Shown here: piece by piece, positions 49,782-58,906 of the stretch
Position numbering within the stretch: position 1 is the first letter of the stretch
Layout: each line of letters begins with the position of its first letter
DNA from: an uncultured SAR86 cluster bacterium
GTDB taxonomy: Bacteria; Pseudomonadota; Gammaproteobacteria; Magnimaribacterales; TMED112
NCBI GenBank assembly: GCA_902619265.1
Contig: CACNDL010000004.1
Location: forward strand, 1 to 64,000
Reading direction: 5' to 3'
Length of the DNA: 64,000 bases
Translations under genes and position numbers: made by a program
The notes under the pieces: generated by a model
Database searches by the model: none
Told to the model about the DNA's origin: nothing
What the model saw: only the letters and a program-made list of their open reading frames with translations

Positions 49782-52757
49782 TTAGAAGTTATATTGTATG
49801 GATATACCTCCATTCATTGGTTCCTGCAAATAAAGGTTATAACCACCTCCATTTGATTGAGAACCTATGAAAGCACCCGTAACAATATCTTTATCTTCAA
49901 TATTATGCACATAAAAATCTACCATCCATTTTCCGTCAGGAGATTGATATGTTAAATCAACGTTCATGAAATCGAACTCCTCAACTTGTTCATGTTCGTT
50001 GTTAAATACTGTTAGATAGAAGTCACCTCTATAGATATAGTCCAATCTAGCTGTAAGCAAGCCATTATCGTTATTCATTAGATCAACTTCACCACCGATT
50101 GAGAAAGACATATCTGGCACACCAGGTAACTTTCTACCGGAAAGATCTTGAATATTGAAGCCAGTGTTTGGACAAGCTGGCCCAAGCAAAGCATTAAATG
50201 GTTGGTTACACGTACTACCTAAACTTCTGTAGATCATACCCACATTCGTCATACCAAATACAACCCCTTGTGATTCGCCAATTGTACTTAAATCAACAGA
50301 TGTAACACCATATGGGTTTCTTGGATCATAATCTTCATAACCATCAAGCTCAGATGTATTAATAGCTCCAGTGAAATTAAATCTGGAATACTCATTTGGC
50401 ACAAACACTGCTTCAAGCTCAAATCCAGATACATTCACATCTGAATTAAAAGTTTGTGATGCTAGACCAATAATTTTATTAAGTTGCATATCTGTTACAG
50501 AGTTCCAGAAAACAGCAGAGTTTAGTGTCAATGCACCACCCAAATATGAACCCTTGGTACCAATCTCAAAGATGTTGTGAATTTCTTCATTAACTAGAGA
50601 CTGATTTTCACCCGGCAACAAGTTTAATGTTGGGTTGAAACCACCTGATTTAAGACCTCTATCAAATTTGAGGTATAAAAGTGTGCCGTCATCTAGTTTT
50701 TTATCCAATATAGCTCTTCCAGTAAATTCATCTAAATCTACTGTTTGTGCTGGTGGATTTGGGAAACCTTGAATTGATCCATTATATCCAGCTAAGGATT
50801 GAGAAATATCTGTAATACCTGAGAAAATGAAGTCAGTTTTTGTAACTCTATTGAATCTACCACCTAAGGTTAGATTATCAAACCAACGATCCTCGGATAA
50901 CTCAGTATTAGTTTCTACGAATAACCCAAAGGTATCATTTTCTGATTTATTCCATGATTGAAACTGTTGCTGCCATTCAGGTAAAGCTGGGAGAACAGGG
51001 AACAATCCAGCTGCTAAAACAGTTGATATTGGAAGTCCTGCTACAAACCTAACTTGATTAGCTGCATCTACGTGAGATTGATTCACACCAGCAACTGTTC
51101 CTGCTCCAACAATTTGAGGTAATTGTGCAGCATTTCCAACAAGCACTTGTTGCGCTAAAGCAACACAGTCACCTGCTGGGTCTGTACATTGTCCAGCTGC
51201 TAATAACTGAGGTATTAGAGCCGCAATCTGTGCTGGGGTTGTTGGATCATTGGCTACATAGTCAGTTGCTGCTGAAATAACGCCATTAGTAATGTTATCC
51301 AAAGCAACATTGCCGTAAGTGACAAAATATGTTGCCCAAAAACCCAGACCACCATAAACACCCAAATCTGGGAATAAATTACCTATTGGTCCCAAGCTAA
51401 CATCAGAGTAATACTGCATACCAGGAGAAGTAACTTTATAGTTTGTTTGAGAAACTGTATCCTCAAAATATATACCACCAGTACCGTTAGTAGCACTATC
51501 AAGCATAGATTGAATTCTGATCTCAAATTGTTTACTCACATAATTTGATTCTGATTCATCTGCTGTTTCTGTTGTTGTGAAATTACGCTGTGTTCCAAAA
51601 ATATTACCTTGAATTGGTCCCATTCTGTAATCTCTTGTTGCTGCACCACCATTTAATGATTGACTGTGTGTGTACTCTTGGTCTATCCAAGCGTAAGTAA
51701 CAAACATTCTATAATCGTCATTAATCATATGATCGAGTACTAAACTAGCACTATCATCAAATCTCTTTAACTTAGGATTTAAAGTTTGAAAAACTTGATT
51801 TGGATCTTTCGGAACAACTGCACCGTCAGAGAAACCTAGAAGTAAGCTAGGCTGAACGATATTACCAGGATAGTTAAGTGTAAGGAAATCAATAGACGCA
51901 AAAGCACCAACACCTGAGAACGGTATACCTCTATCAGGTAGGCCATCGCCCCACTGATCGCACCCTAATAAAGGGTTTGGATTACAAGCTGCATTTTGAT
52001 GTCTTAACCTAGCATCTTCTTCTTCGTTATGCATCATTGTAAGTTTTAATGAGGTTTCATCAGATATATCCCAAATTGTCTTTAGCCTAACGCCAAGATA
52101 ATCTCTATCGTCAATGTCTGAGCCATCGTATAAGTTTTCAACGTACCCATCTCTCATAGTGCTTCTGAATGACAATCTTGTTCGCAAGCTTTCACCTGCA
52201 CCAAAAGTCATACCACCTGAATATCTTTCAAGGTTTTTATCACCAAATTCTGCTTTAAGGTAAGCATCTGCATCGTCTCCAGGATCAATACTTTTGATCA
52301 AGAAAGTTCCACCAGGGTTATTACCACCATATAGCGTACCTTGAGGACCCCTTAAGACTTCAAAACTTGCTAAATCAAATAGCTCGTTTTGTGCCATTTG
52401 AAGTGTGCCCATATTGATGTCGTCCTGTCTCGGAACTGCGACAGCTGAAAAGGAACCACCAACAGCATAGTTGGAAATACCTCTAATTTGCACACCTGCT
52501 CCTGAGAAGTTTGTTTTGTTAAAAAGAACACCTGGAACATTAAATTGAAAGTCATAAAATTCCTTTAAGTTCTTCGATTCGATATCTGACGCAGATATAA
52601 CTGTGACAGCAAGACCCGTATCCTGCAGTGCTGTATCCTTTCTCAAAGCTGATGTAACAACTTCCTCAATATTTTCTGTATCAACTGATTCAGAATCTTC
52701 TTGAGCATAAGAAAAAGAACTGACTAGCAGAACTAATAATAATAGTATGTATCTCAT
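49782..52757 (-). CDS. TonB-dependent outer-membrane receptor
   Basis: This 991-residue receptor has a signal peptide (MRYILLLLVLLVSSFSYAQ), a TonB-box-like IEEVVTSALRK and a plug domain (VTVISASDIESKNLKEF, FEVLRGPQGTLYGGNNPGG). A large beta-barrel ends in the aromatic ISIQYNF. ATG at 52757 is chosen because it has GGGAG upstream and the signal peptide at its head; the track start at 52814 does not. An Ala/Leu-rich stretch at about residues 485-590 looks like a large surface-loop insertion. The substrate is unknown (siderophore, glycan, lipid). It has its own promoter and terminator. Confidence 0.93.
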   Translation of the reverse strand: MRYILLLLVLLVSSFSYAQEDSESVDTENIEEVVTSALRKDTALQDTGLAVTVISASDIESKNLKEFYDFQFNVPGVLFNKTNFSGAGVQIRGISNYAVGGSFSAVAVPRQDDINMGTLQMAQNELFDLASFEVLRGPQGTLYGGNNPGGTFLIKSIDPGDDADAYLKAEFGDKNLERYSGGMTFGAGESLRTRLSFRSTMRDGYVENLYDGSDIDDRDYLGVRLKTIWDISDETSLKLTMMHNEEEDARLRHQNAACNPNPLLGCDQWGDGLPDRGIPFSGVGAFASIDFLTLNYPGNIVQPSLLLGFSDGAVVPKDPNQVFQTLNPKLKRFDDSASLVLDHMINDDYRMFVTYAWIDQEYTHSQSLNGGAATRDYRMGPIQGNIFGTQRNFTTTETADESESNYVSKQFEIRIQSMLDSATNGTGGIYFEDTVSQTNYKVTSPGMQYYSDVSLGPIGNLFPDLGVYGGLGFWATYFVTYGNVALDNITNGVISAATDYVANDPTTPAQIAALIPQLLAAGQCTDPAGDCVALAQQVLVGNAAQLPQIVGAGTVAGVNQSHVDAANQVRFVAGLPISTVLAAGLFPVLPALPEWQQQFQSWNKSENDTFGLFVETNTELSEDRWFDNLTLGGRFNRVTKTDFIFSGITDISQSLAGYNGSIQGFPNPPAQTVDLDEFTGRAILDKKLDDGTLLYLKFDRGLKSGGFNPTLNLLPGENQSLVNEEIHNIFEIGTKGSYLGGALTLNSAVFWNSVTDMQLNKIIGLASQTFNSDVNVSGFELEAVFVPNEYSRFNFTGAINTSELDGYEDYDPRNPYGVTSVDLSTIGESQGVVFGMTNVGMIYRSLGSTCNQPFNALLGPACPNTGFNIQDLSGRKLPGVPDMSFSIGGEVDLMNNDNGLLTARLDYIYRGDFYLTVFNNEHEQVEEFDFMNVDLTYQSPDGKWMVDFYVHNIEDKDIVTGAFIGSQSNGGGYNLYLQEPMNGGISIQYNF

Positions 52758-52786
52758 ATACTCTCCCATAAGATATTTATCCCAAT

Positions 52787-52814
52787 ATAATATAACAATT
52801 AACTTGGTAAGCAA
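52787..52814 (-). promoter_or_regulatory. Candidate sigma-70 promoter of the TonB-dependent receptor
   Basis: The minus strand carries TTGCTT (52809-52814), a 16-bp spacer and TATTAT (52787-52792). Initiation near 52780 would give a leader of about 23 nt containing GGGAGAG before the ATG. No Fur-box-like palindrome was recognised by eye. Divergent nth begins 13 bp from the -35. Confidence 0.5.
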
Positions 52815-52826
52815 ACATTTGAAACA

Positions 52827-53480
52827 TTGAGAAAAAGCGAGAAAAGAGAAAAAATTATCAGTCTATTAAATAGACATTTTCCTGATCCGGACGTACCACT
52901 CGATCATAAGGATGCGTATACCTTATTGATAGCTGTTTTGTTGTCCGCACAATGTACCGATGAAAGAGTAAATCTCATAACTCCTAAACTCTTTAAAAAG
53001 GCTGCAAATCCTTTAAAAATGAGTAGATTAAGCCAAGATACAATCTATAGAATTATTAAGCCATGTGGCTTAGGGCCGCAAAAATCAAAAGCTATAAAAA
53101 AACTTTCCGAGATTTTAGTAAAAGAATATCAGGGCGAAGTACCTCAAGATATTACGCTTTTGGAGCAATTACCCGGTGTTGGTCATAAAACTGCATCTGT
53201 GGTAGTTGCACAAGCATTTGGCATTCCATCCTTTCCAGTTGATACGCATATTCATAGATGTGCTCAGAGATGGGGATTAACGTCAGGAAAGAATGTTGCA
53301 ACGACGGAAAGAGATTTAAAAAAGTTTTTCCCTATTGAAGAATGGAATAAACTTCATATACAAATTATCATGTATGCGAGGAAATATTGTTCTGCAAGGA
53401 GTTGTTTCGGTCTAGAGTGTCCAATTTGTACGAGCTGTTACCCAAATAGAAAATCGAAATTTATACATAAAAAACCATAA
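52827..53480 (+). CDS. nth: Endonuclease III (DNA glycosylase/AP lyase)
   Basis: Nth removes oxidised pyrimidines and nicks at AP sites. The 217-residue protein has [17 protein letters not shown] and the helix-hairpin-helix [15 protein letters not shown], which includes the catalytic Lys. The catalytic Asp is in [16 protein letters not shown]. The C-terminal iron-sulfur region [17 protein letters not shown] has five cysteines with unusual spacing. The start is TTG at 52827, the only candidate after an in-frame stop. Coupled to glyA by TAATG, it begins a plus-strand run to proC. Confidence 0.92.
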   Translation: MRKSEKREKIISLLNRHFPDPDVPLDHKDAYTLLIAVLLSAQCTDERVNLITPKLFKKAANPLKMSRLSQDTIYRIIKPCGLGPQKSKAIKKLSEILVKEYQGEVPQDITLLEQLPGVGHKTASVVVAQAFGIPSFPVDTHIHRCAQRWGLTSGKNVATTERDLKKFFPIEEWNKLHIQIIMYARKYCSARSCFGLECPICTSCYPNRKSKFIHKKP

Positions 53481-54745
53481 TGAATGAGTTTATAAAAACA
53501 CAAAATCAGAAAATATCAGACTACGATGCTGATCTATCTAAATTCTTAGAGGCTGAATCTAATAGACAAGAAGAACACATTGAATTAATTGCTTCTGAAA
53601 ACTATGCCTCAAAAAGAGTATTGGAAGCACAAGGTAGTGTTTTAACCAATAAATATGCTGAGGGCTATCCAAATAAAAGGTATTACGGCGGATGTGAGCA
53701 CGTTGATGGTGCCGAAACTCTAGCTATTGAAAGAGCAAAAACACTTTTTAATGCAAAGTTTGCAAACGTCCAACCACATTCAGGTGCTTCAGCTAATGCC
53801 GCAGTTTTTCTAGCTCTAATGGAGCCTGGAGATACTTTTTTAGGCATGGCTTTAGATCAAGGAGGCCATTTAACTCATGGATCGAAAGTAAATTTTTCCG
53901 GCAAAAATTTTAATGCAATTCAGTACGGTTTAGATCAAGTAACCGGCGATATTGATTATGTAGAAATAAGGAAATTGGCGCATGAACATAAACCTAAGAT
54001 GATTGTAGCTGGATTTTCTGCTTTTATGGGGATTGCCAATTGGAAACTATTTAGAGAGATTGCCGATGAAGTTGGAGCGTTTCTCATGGTCGATATGGCT
54101 CATGTATCAGGTTTAGTTGCTGGAGGAGTTTATCCCAATCCTGTGGAATTTGCTCATGTTGTCACAAGCACAACACATAAGTCTTTAAGGGGACCAAGAT
54201 CAGGTATTATCTTGTCTAACGAAGACGAGGAATTTCAGAAAAAATTAAATTTTGCGGTCTTTCCCGGATCACAAGGTGGACCATTAATGCATGTGATAGC
54301 TGCTAAAGCTGTGTGTTTTAAAGAAGCAATGACAAATGATTTTAAAGAATACCAAAAACAAATTATTTCAAACGCTAAGACCATGTGTGAACATTTCATA
54401 TCTAGAGGATTTAATTTAGTCCAAAAAGATACAGATAATCATCTAATTTTAATGGATCTTAGAAATAAAAACGTTACTGGAAAAGAAGCTGAAGAACTTC
54501 TAGGCACTGTAAATATTACAGTAAATAAGAATTCAATTCCAAATGATCCTGAATCTCCGTTTGTAACGTCTGGTATTCGTATTGGTACACCAGCTATGAC
54601 AACACGAGGCTTTAAGAACGATGAGGCAAAACAGGTAGTCGATTTAATTTGTGATGCGATAGAAAATAAAGAAAACTCTGATGAACTTGGTATAGTAAAG
54701 GATAAGGTAAAGGAGTTATGCAGTAAATTTCCTGTTTATAAATAA
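53480..54745 (+). CDS. glyA: Serine hydroxymethyltransferase
   Basis: GlyA converts serine to glycine with transfer of a one-carbon unit to tetrahydrofolate. The 421-residue PLP enzyme shows [53 protein letters not shown] and the PLP-lysine motif [17 protein letters not shown]. It is full length. It follows nth by TAATG and precedes nrdR the same way. The glyA-nrdR-rib order is widely conserved in proteobacteria. It supplies one-carbon units feeding methionine and SAM. Confidence 0.97.
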   Translation: MNEFIKTQNQKISDYDADLSKFLEAESNRQEEHIELIASENYASKRVLEAQGSVLTNKYAEGYPNKRYYGGCEHVDGAETLAIERAKTLFNAKFANVQPHSGASANAAVFLALMEPGDTFLGMALDQGGHLTHGSKVNFSGKNFNAIQYGLDQVTGDIDYVEIRKLAHEHKPKMIVAGFSAFMGIANWKLFREIADEVGAFLMVDMAHVSGLVAGGVYPNPVEFAHVVTSTTHKSLRGPRSGIILSNEDEEFQKKLNFAVFPGSQGGPLMHVIAAKAVCFKEAMTNDFKEYQKQIISNAKTMCEHFISRGFNLVQKDTDNHLILMDLRNKNVTGKEAEELLGTVNITVNKNSIPNDPESPFVTSGIRIGTPAMTTRGFKNDEAKQVVDLICDAIENKENSDELGIVKDKVKELCSKFPVYK

Positions 54746-55197
54746 TGTTTTGTCCATTTTGTACACATGAAGAAACAAAAGTAGTCGATTCAAGATTAGT
54801 AGCCAATGGTTCTCAAATTAAAAGAAGAAGGGAATGTTTAAACTGTGGAGAGAGGTTCTCTACTTATGAAGAAGCAGAACTTGTAATGCCCAGGATCATA
54901 AAATCTAATGAAAGGCGCGAACCATTTGACGAAGAAAAACTAAGAGCAGGCCTGCATAAAGCCCTTGAAAAAAGACCAGTATCTTCTGATCAAATTGAAA
55001 ATGCCCTACAAAATATTAAAGACTACATAAGAAAAATAGGAGAAAGGGAGATACAAGCTCAAGTGATAGGAAAGCAAGTAATGAACCAATTAAAAGATCT
55101 TGATCAAGTCGCCTATGTAAGATTTGCCTCTGTATATCAAGATTTTCAAGATATAAAAGACTTCGCCGATGAAGTCTCCGAACTTTCAAAAAATTAA
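54745..55197 (+). CDS. nrdR: Ribonucleotide reductase transcriptional repressor NrdR
   Basis: NrdR is a 150-residue repressor of ribonucleotide reductase genes. It has an N-terminal zinc ribbon ([16 protein letters not shown]...[16 protein letters not shown]) and an ATP-cone domain ([23 protein letters not shown]...[11 protein letters not shown]) that senses dATP/ATP. TAATG overlaps couple it to glyA and ribD. No NrdR box was searched beyond a visual scan and none is evident nearby. Confidence 0.96.
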   Translation: MFCPFCTHEETKVVDSRLVANGSQIKRRRECLNCGERFSTYEEAELVMPRIIKSNERREPFDEEKLRAGLHKALEKRPVSSDQIENALQNIKDYIRKIGEREIQAQVIGKQVMNQLKDLDQVAYVRFASVYQDFQDIKDFADEVSELSKN

Positions 55198-56186
55198 TGA
55201 ATTATACATCGCTCATGGAAAGAGCTATAGAGATTTCTATGCCTTTCAAATATCTTGTAAAACCAAACCCAATGGTTGGTGCTTTAATTCTTAAAGGCGA
55301 TCAAATAGTTTCAGAAGGTGCGCATCAAAAATATGGTGAAGCTCACGCGGAAATTAATTGTTTTCAGGCATTAAAGGAACCAATTACCAATGAACATGTG
55401 ATGGTTTGTTCTCTTGAACCATGCAATCATCAAGGTAAGACTGGTCCATGTACAGAAAAAATCATTGCTTCAGGAATTAAAAAGATAATTATTGGTAGTT
55501 TAGATCCGAATCCTAAAGTAGCTGGAATGGGAATAAAAAAACTTCAGGATGCAGGCATAGAAGTAATTCAAGGCATTCTTGAAGATAAGGTAAAAAAATT
55601 GAATAAGTTCTTTTTTTTCAAGCACTTAAATGGAAGACCATTTATAACCATTAAAATTGCTAGTTCAGCTGATGGCAAATCTCATAGTAAGGATGGAAGT
55701 ACTACATGGATTACATCGAAGAAATCTAGAAAAGATGTCCAATTAATCAGAGCAGAACATGATGCTATTTTAACTGGCGGAAATACAGTAAGAAACGATC
55801 AACCCAGAATGAATGCCCGCGTTGACTTCGCATTAAACCAACCTAAAAAACTTCTTCTAACTTCTCAAAATGAATGGAATAGAGATATGGATTTTTTCCA
55901 AACATCTGAAGTTGAGTTAATTGCAGAAAAAAATCTTCATACAGTTATAAATAACATAGCTCAGCAGGATATAAATTCTGTTTTAGTTGAAGCTGGACCA
56001 AAATTAGTAAGAGCATTTCTAAAAGAAGATTTATGTGAGGAATTAATTGAATACAAATCACCAAATAATTTAGGAGATGACGGTGTCCCCTGGTTTGAAG
56101 ATAACGAGGGAATTGATAAATTTAATTTTAATCTTAAATCTTCGTATACAATTGACCGAGATTTAAAAAGTATTTTTACAAAATGA
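55197..56186 (+). CDS. ribD: Bifunctional pyrimidine deaminase/reductase RibD
   Basis: RibD carries out the second and third steps of riboflavin synthesis. The N-terminal deaminase (residues 1-145) has the zinc ligands in GEAHAEINCFQAL and CSLEPCNHQGKTGPCTE. The C-terminal reductase has RPFITIKIASSADGKS, ITSKKSRKDVQLIRAEHDAILTGGNTVRNDQP and SVLVEAGPKLVRAFL. At 329 residues it is slightly shorter than the usual 360-370. It overlaps ribB directly (ATGA), leaving no room for the riboflavin synthase gene that usually lies between. Confidence 0.95.
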   Translation: MNYTSLMERAIEISMPFKYLVKPNPMVGALILKGDQIVSEGAHQKYGEAHAEINCFQALKEPITNEHVMVCSLEPCNHQGKTGPCTEKIIASGIKKIIIGSLDPNPKVAGMGIKKLQDAGIEVIQGILEDKVKKLNKFFFFKHLNGRPFITIKIASSADGKSHSKDGSTTWITSKKSRKDVQLIRAEHDAILTGGNTVRNDQPRMNARVDFALNQPKKLLLTSQNEWNRDMDFFQTSEVELIAEKNLHTVINNIAQQDINSVLVEAGPKLVRAFLKEDLCEELIEYKSPNNLGDDGVPWFEDNEGIDKFNFNLKSSYTIDRDLKSIFTK

Positions 56187-57262
56187 ACAAAGATGAGATA
56201 AAGGATGTAATTGCCGATTTAAAAAAAGGCAAAATGGTTATCATTTTAGATGATGAAGATCGAGAGAATGAGGGCGATCTAATTTGTGCCGCTGAAGCAA
56301 TTACACCTGAAATTGTGAACTTTATGGCAACAAATGGTCGAGGCCTAATATGTTTAGCTTTAGATGCTGAAAAATGCGAAAAACTAAACTTACGACCGAT
56401 GACTAACAATAATAAGGCAAGTAATCGCACAGCCTTCACAGTTTCAATTGAAGCCAAGGAAGGTATAACTACAGGAATTTCAGCAAAGGATAGAGCTCAT
56501 ACAATTTTAACTGCTGTAAATGCTGATGCCTCAAAAGATGACATCGTCCAACCAGGTCATGTGTTTCCATTACAAGCTATGCGAGGAGGAGTTCTCGCTA
56601 GAGCCGGGCATACTGAAGCTGCTTGTGATTTAGCTGCTTTAGCTGGCTTTTCAGCAGCTGGTGTAATCTGCGAAATAATGAACGACGACGGTACTATGGC
56701 TCGAAGGGACGATCTACTTAAATTTGGAGAAAAACATAATTTAAAGGTTGGCACTATTGCCGACCTGATTGATTACAAACTCTCCAAAGAATCTACTATT
56801 GAAAATGTTCATACAAAAGACGTAACAACAGAATTTGGAGAATTTAAGTTAAACGTTTGGCGGGATGTAATCTTTGATGAATATCATTTTTCTCTAACAA
56901 AAGGGTTTCCAGAAAAGGTTGATGTGCCAATGGTTAGAGTCCAGACACAAAGCGTACTTCAAGATACTTTGGGTATAGATGAAATTGGCAAAAAATGGTC
57001 AATTAGAAAATCTTTACAAAAGATAGCTGACGAAGGTACTGGAGTTTTTGTCTTAATCAATCATAGAGATGCAAAAACTTATTGGCTTTCTAGTTTGAAA
57101 GATGAAAATATTGAGCCAAAAAGAAATCGAAGAGTTATTGGTATTGGTTCACAGATATTAAGAGCCATAGGTCTAAACAAAATTAAAGTTTTGGGAACTC
57201 CCACAAAATATAGTGGACTATCAGGATTTAATATTGAAATAGAAGGATTTATTGATGAATAA
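56183..57262 (+). CDS. ribB: 3,4-dihydroxy-2-butanone-4-phosphate synthase with degenerate GTP-cyclohydrolase II-like domain (RibBX type)
   Basis: Residues 1-200 are a complete RibB domain, with ILDDEDRENEGDLICAAE, TAFTVSIEAKEGITTGISA, RAGHTEAACDLAALAGFS and GVICEIMNDDGTMAR. The remaining 160 residues align with RibA. However, they lack the zinc-binding GECLTGDxxxSxRCDC signature, reading VRVQTQSVLQDTLGIDEIG instead. This is the RibBX arrangement known from proteobacteria. The enzyme makes the four-carbon precursor of riboflavin; true RibA must be elsewhere. Overlaps: 4 bp with ribD, 8 bp with ribH. Confidence 0.93.
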   Translation: MNKDEIKDVIADLKKGKMVIILDDEDRENEGDLICAAEAITPEIVNFMATNGRGLICLALDAEKCEKLNLRPMTNNNKASNRTAFTVSIEAKEGITTGISAKDRAHTILTAVNADASKDDIVQPGHVFPLQAMRGGVLARAGHTEAACDLAALAGFSAAGVICEIMNDDGTMARRDDLLKFGEKHNLKVGTIADLIDYKLSKESTIENVHTKDVTTEFGEFKLNVWRDVIFDEYHFSLTKGFPEKVDVPMVRVQTQSVLQDTLGIDEIGKKWSIRKSLQKIADEGTGVFVLINHRDAKTYWLSSLKDENIEPKRNRRVIGIGSQILRAIGLNKIKVLGTPTKYSGLSGFNIEIEGFIDE

Positions 57263-57710
57263 CGCACCAAACTTTGATGCTGAATTAAAAAATATAGCTA
57301 ATAAAAAAATTCTTGTAGTTACCACAGCTTGGAATAAAGATTTTCTGGCCCCTGCAGTCGAAGAAATTACTCAACATGCAAAAGCAGAGGAAATAGATGT
57401 TTCACTCAAATTTTGTCCAGGTTCACTTGAATTAGCTGCAACCATCAAAAGAACAATTAAAAATGCTGAATTTGATGGTGTGATAGCATTGGGCCTTGTC
57501 ATAAAAGGAGATACTCCTCACTTCAAACTAGTTTCTAGACAAACGTTCCATGATCTAGGTAAAGTTGCATTAGATTTTGAAGCCATTCCCTTGGTAAATG
57601 GAGTTTTAACTGTTGATAATAAAGTTCAGGCTGAGGAAAGAATTAATCCTCAAAAAATGAACAAAGGAAGAGAATTTTCAAGTTCCTTATTTCAGATGAT
57701 GTCTGCTTGA
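57255..57710 (+). CDS. ribH: 6,7-dimethyl-8-ribityllumazine synthase
   Basis: RibH condenses the RibB product with the RibD pathway pyrimidine to form lumazine. This 151-residue protein has ILVVTTAWNKDFLAPAVEEI and FCPGSLELAATIKRTI. GDTPHFKLVSRQTFHDLGKVALD corresponds to the substrate region with the catalytic His. The tail (PLVNGVLTVDNKVQAEERI) is standard apart from modest divergence. The ATG at 57255 is used because the track start at 57252 is TTG. Two bases separate its stop from nusB. Confidence 0.93.
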   Translation: MNNAPNFDAELKNIANKKILVVTTAWNKDFLAPAVEEITQHAKAEEIDVSLKFCPGSLELAATIKRTIKNAEFDGVIALGLVIKGDTPHFKLVSRQTFHDLGKVALDFEAIPLVNGVLTVDNKVQAEERINPQKMNKGREFSSSLFQMMSA

Positions 57711-57711
57711 T

Positions 57712-58131
57712 ATGAAAAATCTTAGTCAGCATAAAGAGAAGGTAAATGCTCGAGAACTTTTAGTCCAAGCTTTGTACGAATATTCATTTGGTCATAATGA
57801 AGCTAAATCAATTGAAGAGTCTTTTAGAAAAGATTTTACTAAAACAAAGGTAGATTACATTTTCTTTAGGAATACTTTCAATTACATAGTTGAAAATATC
57901 GTACAACTTAAAGAAACTATCCTAGAATCGGCAGAATTAGAAGTCTTTGGCATAAAATCAATTGAGATTATGGAAGAGAATATTCTTTTAATAATAATGG
58001 CTGAAAATACACTAGATGAAACACCGAGAGAGATTTTGATAGATGAAGGAGTAAGATTAAGTAAAAAGTTTTGTTCTGAAAACTCTTATAAATTTATCAA
58101 TGCAACATTAGAAAAAATATTAGAATCCTAG
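57712..58131 (+). CDS. nusB: Transcription antitermination factor NusB
   Basis: NusB is an all-helical RNA-binding factor for rRNA antitermination, acting with NusE (S10). The 139-residue protein starts KVNARELLVQALYEYSFG (the arginine-rich RNA face) and ends with DETPREILIDEGVRLSKKFCSENSYKFINATLEKI, the family C-terminus. The ribH-nusB link is conserved. thiL normally follows; proC is here instead. Confidence 0.92.
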   Translation: MKNLSQHKEKVNARELLVQALYEYSFGHNEAKSIEESFRKDFTKTKVDYIFFRNTFNYIVENIVQLKETILESAELEVFGIKSIEIMEENILLIIMAENTLDETPREILIDEGVRLSKKFCSENSYKFINATLEKILES

Positions 58132-58132
58132 A

Positions 58133-58906
58133 ATGAGTAAAATTGGTTTTATAGGTTGCGGCCACATGGCTAAGGCGTTAATTAAGGGACTAAAAAGCAA
58201 TAAATCTTATGAGTTGTTTGGCCACGACAGAAACACTAAAAATTTAGCTTGGCTTGAGCAAGAAAAGATCCCTTTTTGTTCATTAAAAGAAATCTGTCAA
58301 GAATCTGATATTTTGATGATTTGTGTAAAGCCAAAAGACATGTATGACCTGTGCTCAGAAATGAGAACATATATTGGTAATGAATTAAAAATAGTAAGTG
58401 TTGCTGCTGGCACAACATTAGAAAATTTAAAAGATGCTCTGCCTGGAGGAAAAGTGTATAGAGCAATGCCCAATATTGGTGCGAAACATAACCTTGGAAT
58501 AACAAGTATTTTTTCTTATGAAGAACTAAATGAAATTATAGAAATTTTTAATTATCTCGGTAAAGCTATAGTTGTTGAGGATGAAGACAAAATAAACTTA
58601 CATACATCGCTTATTGGCAGTGCCCCAGCATTTTACTTTGAAATTATAAATGAATTTGAACATAGACTGAGTGAACTTTTACCCGATGATGTCTCAAAAA
58701 GAGATATAACTCTTTTATTTCTAACTAGTTTAATTAGTGCAATACAAAATGGGGAGAATTTGGAAGACTTAATTCAAAGCATTAAATCAAAAGGCGGAAC
58801 TACCGAAGCTGGCCTTAACCACTTGTACGAAAAAGATTTTATAAATATTTTTTCCGAAGCTATTGATGCTGCTAAAAATAGAGCAGCAGATTTATCTATG
58901 GATTAA
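58133..58906 (+). CDS. proC: Pyrroline-5-carboxylate reductase
   Basis: ProC makes proline from pyrroline-5-carboxylate using NADPH. The 257-residue protein begins IGFIGCGHMAKALIKGL (Rossmann). It continues with ILMICVKPKDM, VSVAAGTTLENLKDAL and YRAMPNIGAKHNLGITSIFS. The late SKGGTTEAGLNHLYE is the diagnostic proC signature. Residues in the SLIGSAPAFYFEIINEF helix are also conserved. Its stop overlaps purA by 15 bp in convergent orientation. Confidence 0.93.
   Translation: MSKIGFIGCGHMAKALIKGLKSNKSYELFGHDRNTKNLAWLEQEKIPFCSLKEICQESDILMICVKPKDMYDLCSEMRTYIGNELKIVSVAAGTTLENLKDALPGGKVYRAMPNIGAKHNLGITSIFSYEELNEIIEIFNYLGKAIVVEDEDKINLHTSLIGSAPAFYFEIINEFEHRLSELLPDDVSKRDITLLFLTSLISAIQNGENLEDLIQSIKSKGGTTEAGLNHLYEKDFINIFSEAIDAAKNRAADLSMD

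Noticed and set aside
56183-57262. Frameshift or pseudogene in the RibA half of RibB
   Set aside because: The frame is open to a normal C-terminus, and the degenerate RibA-like half is the known RibBX form rather than decay.
55150-57300. FMN riboswitch for the rib genes
   Set aside because: The genes are directly coupled to nrdR and glyA with no untranslated leader, so there is no room for one.
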